The notes under the pieces are model-generated. The model was given only the letters and a program-made list of their open reading frames with translations, ran no database searches and had not been told where the DNA came from. Positions 1 through 6,253 of a DNA stretch of 46,976 bases are shown here, in pieces. The DNA lies in the NCBI GenBank assembly GCA_003612485.1, contig RAZA01000031.1, positions 1-46,976 on the forward strand, given 5' to 3'. How positions within the stretch are numbered: position 1 is the first letter of the stretch; each line of letters begins with the position of its first letter. This DNA comes from a bacterium D16-50 (GTDB lineage Bacteria > Bacillota > Clostridia > Lachnospirales > Lachnospiraceae). Position numbers and translations under genes: made by a program.

Positions 1-48
1 TCCATAGTATGTAGGGTCTTTGAGCCGCTTGTCATAGTATAGTTTCAT
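1..48 (-). CDS. Probable transposase, N-terminal fragment
   Basis: Only the first 16 codons are inside the window. Read on the minus strand, an ATG at 48 follows a strong AGAGGAGGGC ribosome site and opens with MKLYYDKRLKDPTYYG. This start resembles the N-terminus of IS1634-type (IS4 superfamily) transposases as I remember them from Lachnospiraceae; that is recall, not a search. A good minus-strand promoter lies just upstream. A minus-strand terminator further upstream would shield it from read-through, a common arrangement at insertion-sequence ends. The family call is tentative; that it is a real gene start is better supported. Confidence 0.5.
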   Translation of the reverse strand, partial: MKLYYDKRLKDPTYYG

Positions 49-70
49 AACATGCCCTCCTCTACCCTTA

Positions 71-99
71 AGTATACCATAAACATGCAACACATGCAA
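71..99 (-). promoter_or_regulatory. Sigma-70-type promoter for the leftward gene at 48
   Basis: On the minus strand, TTGCAT (99-94) and TATACT (76-71) are separated by exactly 17 bp. The start codon of the leftward gene is about 23 bp beyond the -10 box. The -35 region holds a duplicated TGTTGCATG element. Confidence 0.65.
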
Positions 100-121
100 C
101 AATATATTTGCAAAATTTGAC

Positions 122-149
122 AAAAAAATACAGGCTTTATGCGGCCTGT
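122..149 (-). terminator. Rho-independent terminator, minus strand
   Basis: The stem ACAGGC/GCCTGT has an 8-nt loop and is followed on the minus strand by ATTTTTTTG. No minus-strand gene ends here, so it probably blocks read-through into the transposase-like gene on its left. Confidence 0.5.
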
Positions 150-278
150 GGCGATTTTCCCTTTATTCAACTGTTGAACTCCCGAGTATAGCACAGAAAT
201 TCAAAAAACTATACTTTTTTTTGAAGGCCGCAGGGAAAAGGGCAAAAATAGTTGCAGCGCAAAAATCCAAAAAATCCC

Positions 279-307
279 TTGACTTTTTATCCGAATAAGG
301 GTATTAT
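279..307 (+). promoter_or_regulatory. Promoter of tRNA-Arg
   Basis: TTGACT (279-284) and TATTAT (302-307) are separated by 17 bp. The tRNA begins about 32 bp after the -10 box, which fits a sigma-A promoter for a short tRNA precursor. Confidence 0.75.
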
Positions 308-338
308 ATATATTGTTGCAGGAAAAAGTGCAGCAAAT

Positions 339-412
339 GTGCGTTTAGCTCAGCTGGATAGAGCGTTTGGCTACGGACCAAAAGGTCGGGGGTTCGAATC
401 CTCTAACGCACG
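339..412 (+). tRNA. tRNA-Arg (anticodon ACG)
   Basis: A full cloverleaf can be drawn. The acceptor stem GTGCGTT pairs with AACGCAC. The D arm is GCTC/GAGC. The anticodon stem TTTGG/CCAAA encloses loop CTACGGA, which gives anticodon ACG. The T loop TTCGAAT sits on a 5-bp stem with two G-U pairs. The discriminator is G and CCA is not encoded. The gene has its own promoter and terminator. Confidence 0.95.
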
Positions 413-433
413 TATCGCATAGGCGGAGCGGAA

Positions 434-459
434 GGAACTGGGGAGACCCGGTTCCTTTT
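434..459 (+). terminator. Terminator after tRNA-Arg
   Basis: The 9-bp stem GGAACTGGG/CCCGGTTCC with a GAGA tetraloop is followed by TTTT. It lies 21 bp after the tRNA 3' end. Confidence 0.8.
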
Positions 460-702
460 GTCATTGTGCCATGGTTCATTTGTACTTTGCGGGGGCATGA
501 TATAATAGGTAGAGAATTTATGTCCCTGACGAAGGGGAACACGGAAATGAGTTTAGCATATGTTTAGCGGAAGTTTATGAAGAAATGATTGATTTTAAAG
601 AAGAAAGAAAGTATAATGTGCAGGTAGATTGCTGATTGCAGGCGTATTTTTGAAATCCGAAGCAGAATGACAACGGGCAGTGGTCTGGGCGGTGAAGGTG
701 AC

Positions 703-969
703 ATGGAACAGAAAGAAGAGAGCCGGCGTTTTTGCAGGAGATGCCTGACCCGGGATATGGCGGATCAAAAGGAGTATTTTCGCACGCTTCGGGAGTATAT
801 AGAGAATCTGGACGCAGACATAAAGGCTCCGGAGGGGCTTTACGAGGAGCGGCTGGGGGTCTGCAAAGAATGCGACCTGCTTCTGGACGGGATGTGCCGC
901 AGCTGCGGCTGCTATGTGGAGCTGCGGGCGGCGATTGAAAAAAACGCTTGTCCGTGGAAGAAGTGGTAG
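703..969 (+). CDS. DUF6171-like small cysteine-rich protein
   Basis: An 88-residue protein of unknown function. Its paired cysteines (CRRC near residue 11, then CKEC, CRSCGC) suggest a small zinc-binding fold. The sequence ERLGVCKECDLLLDGMCRSC matches what I recall of DUF6171 proteins in Clostridia. I chose the ATG at 703, preceded by GAAGGTGAC, over an upstream ATG at 667 that has no ribosome site and an unrelated low-complexity leader. It stands alone upstream of the DUF1700 gene with a 53-bp gap, possibly co-transcribed. Confidence 0.75.
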   Translation: MEQKEESRRFCRRCLTRDMADQKEYFRTLREYIENLDADIKAPEGLYEERLGVCKECDLLLDGMCRSCGCYVELRAAIEKNACPWKKW

Positions 970-1022
970 TGCGCCTGACTGGGGGACAATGCCGTCAGGC
1001 TGGAGAGTGCAGAGGAATCGCT

Positions 1023-1484
1023 ATGACAAAATATCAATTTTTGGACACGCTGCGGACGGCGCTGAACGGCAAGGTGGCGCAGGAGCTGCTTGCGGAAAAC
1101 ATGCGCTATTATGAGGATTACATCAATACGGAGATCCGCAAGGGAAAGAGCGAGGAGGAAGTGCTGAGCGCCTTGGGGGATCCTAGGCTGATCGCCAGAA
1201 CCATCGTGGAGACAAAGGGCGGCAGCGGGACGTATTTCGAGCAGTCTTTCGGAGGCGGCAGGAGCCGAAGCGGCGGGGAGAGCGTCAGGTCAGGCGGAGG
1301 GTACGGCGAAAACCGTCCAAGTCTTTTCTTCCGATTGCCCCTTTGGGTGTGGATAGTGATCTTGCTTGTGGTGGTGGTGCTGGTACTCAGCGTGATTTTT
1401 TCCGTCATTGCAGCGGTTCTTCCGGTGCTGCTGCCAATATTGCTGGTGGTGTTTTTGGTGAAGCTGTTTCGGGACGGAACCTAA
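1023..1484 (+). CDS. DUF1700/HAAS-domain membrane protein
   Basis: A 153-residue protein. The first ~65 residues match the helical HAAS/DUF1700 pattern (FLDTLRTAL, YYEDYI, GKSEEEVLSALGDPR). A Gly/Ser/Arg-rich linker follows at about 75-100, then two adjacent strongly hydrophobic segments (about 108-127 and 129-147) form a C-terminal membrane hairpin. The start at 1023 follows AGAGGA; the longer reading from 948 has no family resemblance upstream. Such proteins are often partnered with a PadR-type regulator, but none is adjacent here. Its function is unknown beyond membrane location. Confidence 0.8.
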   Translation: MTKYQFLDTLRTALNGKVAQELLAENMRYYEDYINTEIRKGKSEEEVLSALGDPRLIARTIVETKGGSGTYFEQSFGGGRSRSGGESVRSGGGYGENRPSLFFRLPLWVWIVILLVVVVLVLSVIFSVIAAVLPVLLPILLVVFLVKLFRDGT

Positions 1485-1599
1485 ATCGCAATAAAATTTG
1501 AAAAAAGAAGCATATTTTTTTCCCTTTCATCCAATACTACTGCTGTAACCGATAACCAACATGAGAGCCGCCTATGGGCGGCAGGATGTGAGGAAAGAA

Positions 1600-1764
1600 A
1601 TGGACAACAATAAGTACAACAACAGCACCAACAATTCCGAGAACTGCAAGAACAGCCAGAACGAGCAGAACCAGAACAGCCAGAACAAGAACAACCAGAA
1701 CCAGAAGAACCAGAACAGCCAGAACCAGAGCAAGAACCAGAACAATCAGAACAACAATTTCTAA
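1600..1764 (+). CDS. Asn/Gln-rich low-complexity small protein
   Basis: A 54-residue protein made almost wholly of N, Q, S and K in an irregular NQNSQNK/NQNQKNQN pattern, starting MDNNKYNNST and ending NNNF. The ATG at 1600 follows GTGAGGAAAGAA. A perfect terminator lies 14 bp after the stop, so it is a real monocistronic transcription unit. Small N/Q-rich proteins in spore formers can be spore coat or gamma-type acid-soluble spore proteins, but the usual gamma-SASP repeat is not visible. Its function is unknown. Confidence 0.65.
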   Translation: MDNNKYNNSTNNSENCKNSQNEQNQNSQNKNNQNQKNQNSQNQSKNQNNQNNNF

Positions 1765-1778
1765 GAGGCTTCTGGCGG

Positions 1779-1806
1779 TAGGGACACTGCTCCAGTGTCC
1801 CTATTT
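1779..1806 (+). terminator. Terminator after the N/Q-rich gene
   Basis: A perfect 11-bp stem TAGGGACACTG/CAGTGTCCCTA with a CTC loop is followed by TTT. Confidence 0.8.
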
Positions 1807-1849
1807 ACATATTTGAGAAAGAGCCGCGCATGCGGGCGTGAGGTGGAGA

Positions 1850-3007
1850 ATGCGAAGATTTGAATTGATTGCCCCCTGCCATTTCGGGCTGGAGGCACTG
1901 TTGAAGAGGGAGATAGACGATCTGGGGTATGACATTACCGAGGTGGCGGACGGCAGGGTGACTTTTTTGGGGGACGAGGAAGCGCTCTGCAGGGCAAATA
2001 TTTTTCTTCGCACCGCAGAGAGGATTCTGATAAAGATAGGCAGCTTCCATGCGGAGACCTTTGAAGAGCTTTTTCAGGGAACAAAGGCCCTTCCCTGGGA
2101 AGAGTACATACCGGCTGACGGAAGATTCTGGGTAGCCAAGGCCGCCAGCGTCAAATCTCAGCTGTTCAGCCCCTCGGATATTCAGTCCATCATGAAAAAG
2201 GCCATGGTGGAATGCCTGAAGGAAGTGTACCATGTGGAATGGTTTCCGGAGGACGGGGACAGCTTTCCGGTGCGGGCGTTTTTGATGAAGGACGAGGTGA
2301 CGGTGGGGCTTGACACCACCGGGGATTCGCTGCATAAAAGAGGATACCGGAAATTGACGGCCAAGGCTCCCATAGCGGAAAATCTGGCGGCGGCGCTGAT
2401 CATGCTGACGCCGTGGAACGGCAGCCGCATATTGGTGGATCCCTTCTGCGGCAGCGGCACCATACCCATAGAGGCGGCCATGATGGCGGCGAATATGGCT
2501 CCGGGGATGCATAGGCATTTCACGGCGGAAGGCTGGGGACATATTGTGAGGGAAGAAGTATGGCGGGACGCCTTTGAGGAGGCGGAGGATCTGGTGGACA
2601 TGGACGTGGAGCCGGACATTCAGGGCTATGATATAGACGATGACATGGTAAATATTGCCAGAGCCAATGCAAGGCTGGCAGGGGTGGAGAAGCTGATCCA
2701 TTTCCAGAGGAGGGACGTGGCCCAGCTGAGTCATCCCAAGAAATACGGCTTTCTCATCACCAACCCGCCCTATGGGGAGCGGATGCATGATAGGGAAGAG
2801 CTGCCCGAACTGTATGAAACGATCGGAAAAAGGTTCCGTGAACTGGATTCCTGGAGCATGTATCTGATCTCGGCATACGAGAATGCGGAGCGGTACATCG
2901 GCCGCAAGGCGGACAAGAATCGGAAGATCTATAACGGCATGATGAAGGCGTACTATTATCAGTATCTGGGTCCGAAGCCGCCGAAGGCGGGCAGGAGCCG
3001 TCCATAG
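1850..3007 (+). CDS. THUMP-domain class I SAM-dependent RNA methyltransferase
   Basis: A 385-residue protein of the RlmL N-terminal half / YpsC family, which methylates a guanine N2 in 23S rRNA in characterised members. The N-terminal ~150 residues form the ferredoxin-like plus THUMP region that binds RNA. The SAM site reads DPFCGSGTIPIEAAM near residue 198, and the catalytic NPPYGERM motif lies near residue 305. The ATG at 1850 follows GAGGTGG; an in-frame GTG at 1838 is less likely. It is 39 bp upstream of the nucleotide pyrophosphatase gene on the same strand, so an operon is plausible. Confidence 0.9.
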   Translation: MRRFELIAPCHFGLEALLKREIDDLGYDITEVADGRVTFLGDEEALCRANIFLRTAERILIKIGSFHAETFEELFQGTKALPWEEYIPADGRFWVAKAASVKSQLFSPSDIQSIMKKAMVECLKEVYHVEWFPEDGDSFPVRAFLMKDEVTVGLDTTGDSLHKRGYRKLTAKAPIAENLAAALIMLTPWNGSRILVDPFCGSGTIPIEAAMMAANMAPGMHRHFTAEGWGHIVREEVWRDAFEEAEDLVDMDVEPDIQGYDIDDDMVNIARANARLAGVEKLIHFQRRDVAQLSHPKKYGFLITNPPYGERMHDREELPELYETIGKRFRELDSWSMYLISAYENAERYIGRKADKNRKIYNGMMKAYYYQYLGPKPPKAGRSRP

Positions 3008-3046
3008 ACGTTAAAAACAGGTTAGGAAGCGCTTAGGAGGCAGAAG

Positions 3047-3712
3047 ATGAGCAGAATCATATTTGCCACGGGAAACGAGGGCAAGATGCGTGAGATCAGG
3101 ATGATCATGGCGGACACGGGGATGGAAATCCTTTCCATGAAGGAGGCCGGTGTTCAGGTAGAGGTGGAGGAGAACGGCAAAACCTACGAGGAGAACGCTT
3201 TGATCAAAGCAAGAGCGGTGGCGGCGCTTGCCCGGGGGACAGCGCTGGGAAGCCAGAGCGCGGCAGGGGAAGGGACTATAAATGTAAAGAATATCGGATC
3301 GATTGCCGGGGACATCGTCTTGGCCGACGATTCCGGGCTGGAGGTGGATTTCCTGAACAAGGAGCCGGGTATCTATTCTGCCAGATATCTGGGGGAAGAT
3401 ACGCCCTATAGCATAAAGAATGCGGATATTATCAGGCGCTTAGAGGGAGTTGAGGAGGAGAAGCGCAGGGCCAGATTTGTGTGCGCCATTGCCGCCGTTT
3501 TGCCGGATGGGAAGGAAGCTACGGTTCGGGCGACCATCGAAGGCATTATCGGTTATGGGGAGAAGGGCAGCCATGGATTCGGATACGATCCCATCTTTTA
3601 TGTGCCGGAGCTTGGGAAATACACCGCAGAGCTGACGGAGGAAGAAAAAAACAAGGTGAGTCATAGAGGAAAGGCCCTTCGTCTAATGAAAGAGGAGCTG
3701 AAAAAACTATGA
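3047..3712 (+). CDS. rdgB: XTP/dITP diphosphatase (RdgB/HAM1 family)
   Basis: Hydrolyses non-canonical purine nucleoside triphosphates (dITP, XTP) to monophosphates, cleaning the nucleotide pool. Family landmarks are all present: FATGNEGKMREI at the N-terminus, LADDSGLEVD, YSARYLGE, and GSHGFGYDPIFYVPE followed by SHRGKAL. The protein is 221 residues, longer than the usual ~195. The extra length is an insertion of about 25 residues before the LADDSGLEVD motif. The start follows AGGAGGCAGAAG. Its stop overlaps the next gene by ATGA, so the two are translationally coupled. Confidence 0.93.
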   Translation: MSRIIFATGNEGKMREIRMIMADTGMEILSMKEAGVQVEVEENGKTYEENALIKARAVAALARGTALGSQSAAGEGTINVKNIGSIAGDIVLADDSGLEVDFLNKEPGIYSARYLGEDTPYSIKNADIIRRLEGVEEEKRRARFVCAIAAVLPDGKEATVRATIEGIIGYGEKGSHGFGYDPIFYVPELGKYTAELTEEEKNKVSHRGKALRLMKEELKKL

Positions 3713-4182
3713 AGGTATTGATCGTCAGCGATACCCATAGAAAAAACGACAATTATTTCAAGGTGCTGGACATACATAAGCCGGATCTGGTGATTCATTG
3801 CGGGGATGTGGAGGGCAGCGAGTACGCTCTGTCGGAGGCGGCGGAGTGCCCGGTGCAGATCGTGCTGGGGAACAACGACTTCTTCTCCTACCTTCCCAGA
3901 GAGCTTGACCTTAAGATAGAAGGCTTCAAGATCTGGGTCACTCATGGGCATAATTACTATGTCTCCATGGGGAATCAGATTTTGAAGCAGGAGGCGGCGG
4001 CAAGAGGGGCGGATATCGTGGTGTATGGGCACACTCATAGGCCGGTAGTGGACAGAAGCGGCGGGGTCATCGCGGTGAATCCCGGAAGCTTATCCTATCC
4101 TAGACAGGACGGTCGAAGGCCCTCTTATGTGCTTATGGAGGCGGAAGGAGGGAATGTTCGGTTCGCCATTGAATATCTCTGA
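3709..4182 (+). CDS. YfcE/MJ0936-type metallophosphoesterase
   Basis: A 157-residue calcineurin-like phosphoesterase. The metal-binding blocks are in order: SDTHRKND near the N-terminus, HCGDVEGSE, LGNNDF, THGHNYYVSMG, and YGHTHRPVVD, followed by the family's NPGSLSYPR. Members cleave phosphodiesters in vitro with Mn2+; the natural substrate is unsettled. It overlaps rdgB by 4 bp, a pairing common in Clostridia. It is the last host gene before tRNA-Pro and the phage. Confidence 0.9.
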   Translation: MKVLIVSDTHRKNDNYFKVLDIHKPDLVIHCGDVEGSEYALSEAAECPVQIVLGNNDFFSYLPRELDLKIEGFKIWVTHGHNYYVSMGNQILKQEAAARGADIVVYGHTHRPVVDRSGGVIAVNPGSLSYPRQDGRRPSYVLMEAEGGNVRFAIEYL

Positions 4183-4218
4183 ACTTGTGAAAATGATTTA
4201 TGGAAATTTGCGAATCCC

Positions 4219-4247
4219 TTGACATGGACAAAAGGGTGGAGTATACT
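4219..4247 (+). promoter_or_regulatory. Promoter of tRNA-Pro
   Basis: TTGACA (4219-4224) and TATACT (4242-4247) are 17 bp apart. The tRNA starts 22 bp downstream. This is close to the ideal sigma-A promoter. Confidence 0.8.
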
Positions 4248-4268
4248 TATCAAGTATATCTGAAGTAT

Positions 4269-4343
4269 CGGGGTGTGGCTCAGCTTGGCTAGAGCGCCTG
4301 GTTTGGGACCAGGAAGTCGCAGGTTCGAATCCTGTCACCCCGA
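4269..4343 (+). tRNA. tRNA-Pro (anticodon TGG)
   Basis: The acceptor CGGGGTG pairs with CACCCCG. The D arm begins GCTC. The anticodon stem CCTGG/CCAGG encloses TTTGGGA, giving anticodon TGG. The T arm is GCAGG/CCTGT with loop TTCGAAT. The discriminator is A and CCA is not encoded. The phage integrase gene ends about 150 bp downstream, so the 3' half of this tRNA is the likely attachment site and has been restored by the phage-borne copy. Confidence 0.95.
4306..4343 (+). other. Probable left attachment site (attL core in tRNA-Pro 3' end)
   Basis: The integrase gene lies immediately downstream in the inward-facing orientation usual for tRNA-targeting phages. Such phages carry the tRNA 3' end (anticodon to acceptor) as core sequence. 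The second copy needed to prove the core lies outside this window, so the limits given are the typical anticodon-to-end segment, not measured. Confidence 0.4.
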
Positions 4344-4357
4344 TTGTAATACAAAGA

Positions 4358-4407
4358 CCGCAAATCCAAGGTTTTTTCAGTAAAATCAAGGGTTTGCGGC
4401 CTTTTTT
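4358..4407 (+). terminator. Terminator downstream of tRNA-Pro
   Basis: The stem CCGCAAATCC/GGGTTTGCGG (one G-T pair) has a 22-nt loop and is followed by CC and TTTTTT. It ends tRNA-Pro transcription before it can run antisense into the integrase gene. Confidence 0.65.
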
Positions 4408-4462
4408 GGTCTCTGTATGTAATGCGCAGTTTTCCATTCGGAAATCAGAAATTCCGTCATTT

Positions 4463-4485
4463 TTTGTCCCGAATTTGTCCCGAAT
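4463..4485. repeat. Two direct repeats TTTGTCCCGAAT beside the integrase 3' end
   Basis: Two 12-bp copies share one base (4463-4474 and 4474-4485), giving an 11-bp period. They lie between the attachment site and the integrase stop codon, where arm-type integrase or excisionase sites are usually found. A binding role is inferred. Confidence 0.45.
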
Positions 4486-4489
4486 CGCC

Positions 4490-5485
4490 CTAGGAAAAGA
4501 GGGCACTCCTCAGTTTCTCCGCTGCTTTTCTTTTTGCCTGCTCCTCCTTATCCATCATGGAGTGCCGGTATACGGATTTCATGACATGATCCGTTTCCCA
4601 TCCGCCCATCCTCAGGATGTCGGCTTCCGGCACTCCAAGGGCAGACATCTCACTGGCGAAATAGTGACGGAGTTTATGCAAAGAAAAAATAGGGATGTCC
4701 AGACCCTGCTCCACACGTTTCAGTTTTTTATCTATGGAGTTCGGGTGTCCACGATATACATAACCCTGCTCCCGGATCTTGTCTGCCAGTTCTATGGGGA
4801 TGACAATGCTCCGGGTGCTTTCCGTGGTCTTGGTGGTCTTTGTCACCCATTCCTTCTTCTCGTTCATGACCTTTGCCTTGTTGATATGCACAATGTCCCC
4901 GTCTAAGTCGTCCGGGGTCAGGGCGCATATCTCCGATCGGCGCATCCCGTAGCAGGCCAGAGCGATGGGGACTTCGTATGCCGTCCCTTTTACTTCGGCA
5001 AGGATGCGCCGGACTTCCTCTTGGGACGGCATGTACGGCTCCTTCTTGATCTTCTGTGGGAGGGTGGTGGAAATCTTAAGGTTTGGGTGAAAAGTGCCGA
5101 GAACAGCTGTCATAAAACCATGGTAATTGCGTACAGTCTTCGGGGCTCTGCCCTTGGATATCTCGTTGACGAGCCTATTGATCTCTACCTGCGTAATGTC
5201 ACACAATAGGGTGCTGCGGAACCATTCCGGGAAGCGCTTTACTGCTTCAGAGTATTCCTTAATCGTGCTTGGGGAAAGGATGTTCATTTTCATGTCGACA
5301 TAGCTTTCGGCGGCTCGCTGGAAGGTCATCTGGGCATTGTTGGTCTTTGTCTTCTCCAGCTCGGCTGCCATGGCCAGCATCGCTTCTTTTTGCGTTGGCT
5401 TATGGTCAAAAGAGACCGTATACATCTGGCCCTTGTACATCTTCCTAACTCGGTAGCTTCCGGATGCTCTTTTTTCGATTTTCAT
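4490..5485 (-). CDS. Phage tyrosine integrase
   Basis: A 331-residue site-specific recombinase that would insert and excise the phage at tRNA-Pro. The N-terminal ~50 residues look like an arm-binding (AP2-like) domain, residues ~52-140 are the SAM-like core-binding domain, and the rest is catalytic. The catalytic set is complete: R182 in GMRRSE, H270 and R273 in HKLRHYF, W296 in GGWETDH and nucleophile Y306 in VYRHSM. The ATG at 5485 follows AGGAGG; the longer reading from 5536 has no ribosome site. It is transcribed toward the tRNA. A leftward terminator upstream separates it from the toxin unit. Confidence 0.95.
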   Translation of the reverse strand: MKIEKRASGSYRVRKMYKGQMYTVSFDHKPTQKEAMLAMAAELEKTKTNNAQMTFQRAAESYVDMKMNILSPSTIKEYSEAVKRFPEWFRSTLLCDITQVEINRLVNEISKGRAPKTVRNYHGFMTAVLGTFHPNLKISTTLPQKIKKEPYMPSQEEVRRILAEVKGTAYEVPIALACYGMRRSEICALTPDDLDGDIVHINKAKVMNEKKEWVTKTTKTTESTRSIVIPIELADKIREQGYVYRGHPNSIDKKLKRVEQGLDIPIFSLHKLRHYFASEMSALGVPEADILRMGGWETDHVMKSVYRHSMMDKEEQAKRKAAEKLRSALFS

Positions 5486-5576
5486 TGCATCGTCCTCCTG
5501 AATATGGTATGATTTTTCTAACAGAAGCTCCCACACCTCTCAGCGATGTGTCCAATGGGAGCACGTTTTTGGGTAC

Positions 5577-5613
5577 AAAAACAGCAGCCAGCGAGAAATC
5601 GCTTGCAGGCTGC
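5577..5613 (-). terminator. Terminator upstream of the integrase gene, minus strand
   Basis: On the minus strand GCAGCC and AGCGA pair with TCGCT and GGCTGC, with a 4-nt bulge and a GAAA-type loop, followed by TGTTTTTG. It would stop leftward transcripts from the toxin/RNA units before the integrase gene, so the integrase needs its own promoter in the ~90 bp that remain. Confidence 0.55.
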
Positions 5614-5683
5614 CTCCGGAAGTGATACAATGTATTTGCTCAAAATATATACATGGCATCCCTTCGGGGTATCGTCGTCAAGG

Positions 5684-5714
5684 CCGTCCGGTGCTGGTAA
5701 CACCGGGCGGTTTT
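5684..5714 (+). terminator. Terminator-like hairpin, plus strand
   Basis: A 10-bp stem, CCGTCCGGTG against CACCGGGCGG with one G-T pair, has a 7-nt loop and is followed by TTTT. No plus-strand gene ends just upstream, so it may stop transcripts running antisense to the integrase. Confidence 0.5.
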
Positions 5715-5725
5715 GAAAGTTGTGG

Positions 5726-5754
5726 TTGTAAAATGCGTTTCCATGGTATATAAT
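5726..5754 (+). promoter_or_regulatory. Promoter of the antisense antitoxin RNA
   Basis: TTGTAA (5726-5731), a 17-bp spacer, then a perfect TATAAT (5749-5754). There is no ORF downstream on this strand, only a structured stretch ending in a terminator. Confidence 0.7.
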
Positions 5755-5760
5755 GTATTT

Positions 5761-5866
5761 AACAAGACAGCCGGAAGATAGATGAAGCCTATCCGTTCCG
5801 GCGAGAATATTCAGCTAAGTAAGCCGCCTATTTCCGACCAAGAAGCAGGGCGGCTTACTTATTTTT
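5761..5866 (+). ncRNA. Antisense antitoxin RNA of a type I toxin-antitoxin unit
   Basis: About 105 nt, bounded by the promoter at 5726-5754 and a terminator made of a perfect 12-bp stem AAGTAAGCCGCC/GGCGGCTTACTT (5817-5828, 5849-5860) followed by ATTTTTC. Its 5' half has a second hairpin with arms CCGGAA/TTCCGG. The terminator stem overlaps the last codons and stop of the leftward toxin gene, so this RNA is complementary to the toxin mRNA 3' end. That is the geometry of RatA/TxpA-type units. Ends are inferred from sequence. Confidence 0.65.
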
Positions 5867-5935
5867 CAGATTCAGGATCGCTACAATCAGTAATGCCACG
5901 GTTAAGATGACCATGAATTCCTCATATGTACTCAT
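5855..5935 (-). CDS. Type I toxin, holin-like hydrophobic peptide
   Basis: A 26-residue peptide, MSTYEEFMVIL at the start, then a single transmembrane stretch (VILTVALLIVAIL) and a polar tail NLKNK. This is the layout of putative holin-like toxins (TxpA/BsrG-like) of Firmicutes prophages, which depolarise the membrane when over-expressed. The ribosome site is strong, GGAAGGAGTGG. A TATAAT box (minus strand, 6009-6004) lies about 70 bp upstream and leaves a structured leader. The stop codon lies inside the stem of the convergent antisense RNA terminator. The gene is too short for routine ORF calling. Confidence 0.75.
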   Translation of the reverse strand: MSTYEEFMVILTVALLIVAILNLKNK

Positions 5936-6003
5936 AAGTACCACTCCTTCCGCAAGACTCGGAACGAATGGCTGCACGCCCTCCCGGCTGTCCGGGTAAG
6001 CAT

Positions 6004-6009
6004 ATTATA
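6004..6009 (-). promoter_or_regulatory. -10 box of the type I toxin gene
   Basis: A perfect TATAAT on the minus strand; the -35 region 17 bp away (TCGCAA) is weak. The predicted leader is about 60 nt and contains a CGGACAGCCGGG hairpin before the ribosome site. Confidence 0.45.
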
Positions 6010-6042
6010 TTGTCACAGTGCAGGAGTTGCGATGTTGCAACG

Positions 6043-6139
6043 TAAAAGGCCCCGTATTACTACGAGACCTTCACGCAATGAACTGATATCTTCTATTGAT
6101 GCCCTTAAGGCGATATTGAGGAAAACAACTTCCCTCTGC
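6043..6139 (-). ncRNA. Unassigned small RNA, about 97 nt
   Basis: A strong minus-strand promoter (6174-6146) and a terminator (stem GGTCTCGTA/TACGGGGCC with two G-T pairs, GTAA loop, then TTTT, 6069-6043) enclose a stretch with no credible ORF. It sits just upstream of the toxin gene on the same strand and may be independent of it. I do not recognise it as a known RNA family. Ends are inferred. Confidence 0.5.
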
Positions 6140-6145
6140 CAGTTC

Positions 6146-6174
6146 ATTATAAGCTATATTATGCTCGCAGTCAA
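6146..6174 (-). promoter_or_regulatory. Strong minus-strand promoter of the unassigned RNA
   Basis: TTGACT (6174-6169), a 17-bp spacer and a perfect TATAAT (6151-6146), read on the minus strand. Confidence 0.7.
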
Positions 6175-6253
6175 CAAAAATATGATAGGAATTATAAAAT
6201 GTTGTGAAAAATAAAGCAAAACAATATGTCATAATACTTGATTATAAACATAT

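Noticed and set aside
345..567. ORFs on both strands across tRNA-Arg
   Set aside because: They are readings of the tRNA and its terminator without ribosome sites.
1805..2788. A 327-codon minus-strand ORF
   Set aside because: It is antisense to the THUMP methyltransferase, is rich in His/Arg/Pro, and has no domain or ribosome site.
4198..4506. A 102-codon minus-strand ORF reading GVTGFEPATSWSQTRRSS
   Set aside because: It is the antisense of tRNA-Pro and its flanks. This kind of sequence is a well-known false protein at tRNA genes.
6032..6214. A 60-codon plus-strand ORF
   Set aside because: It runs antisense through a strong promoter and terminator of the minus-strand RNA and has no ribosome site.
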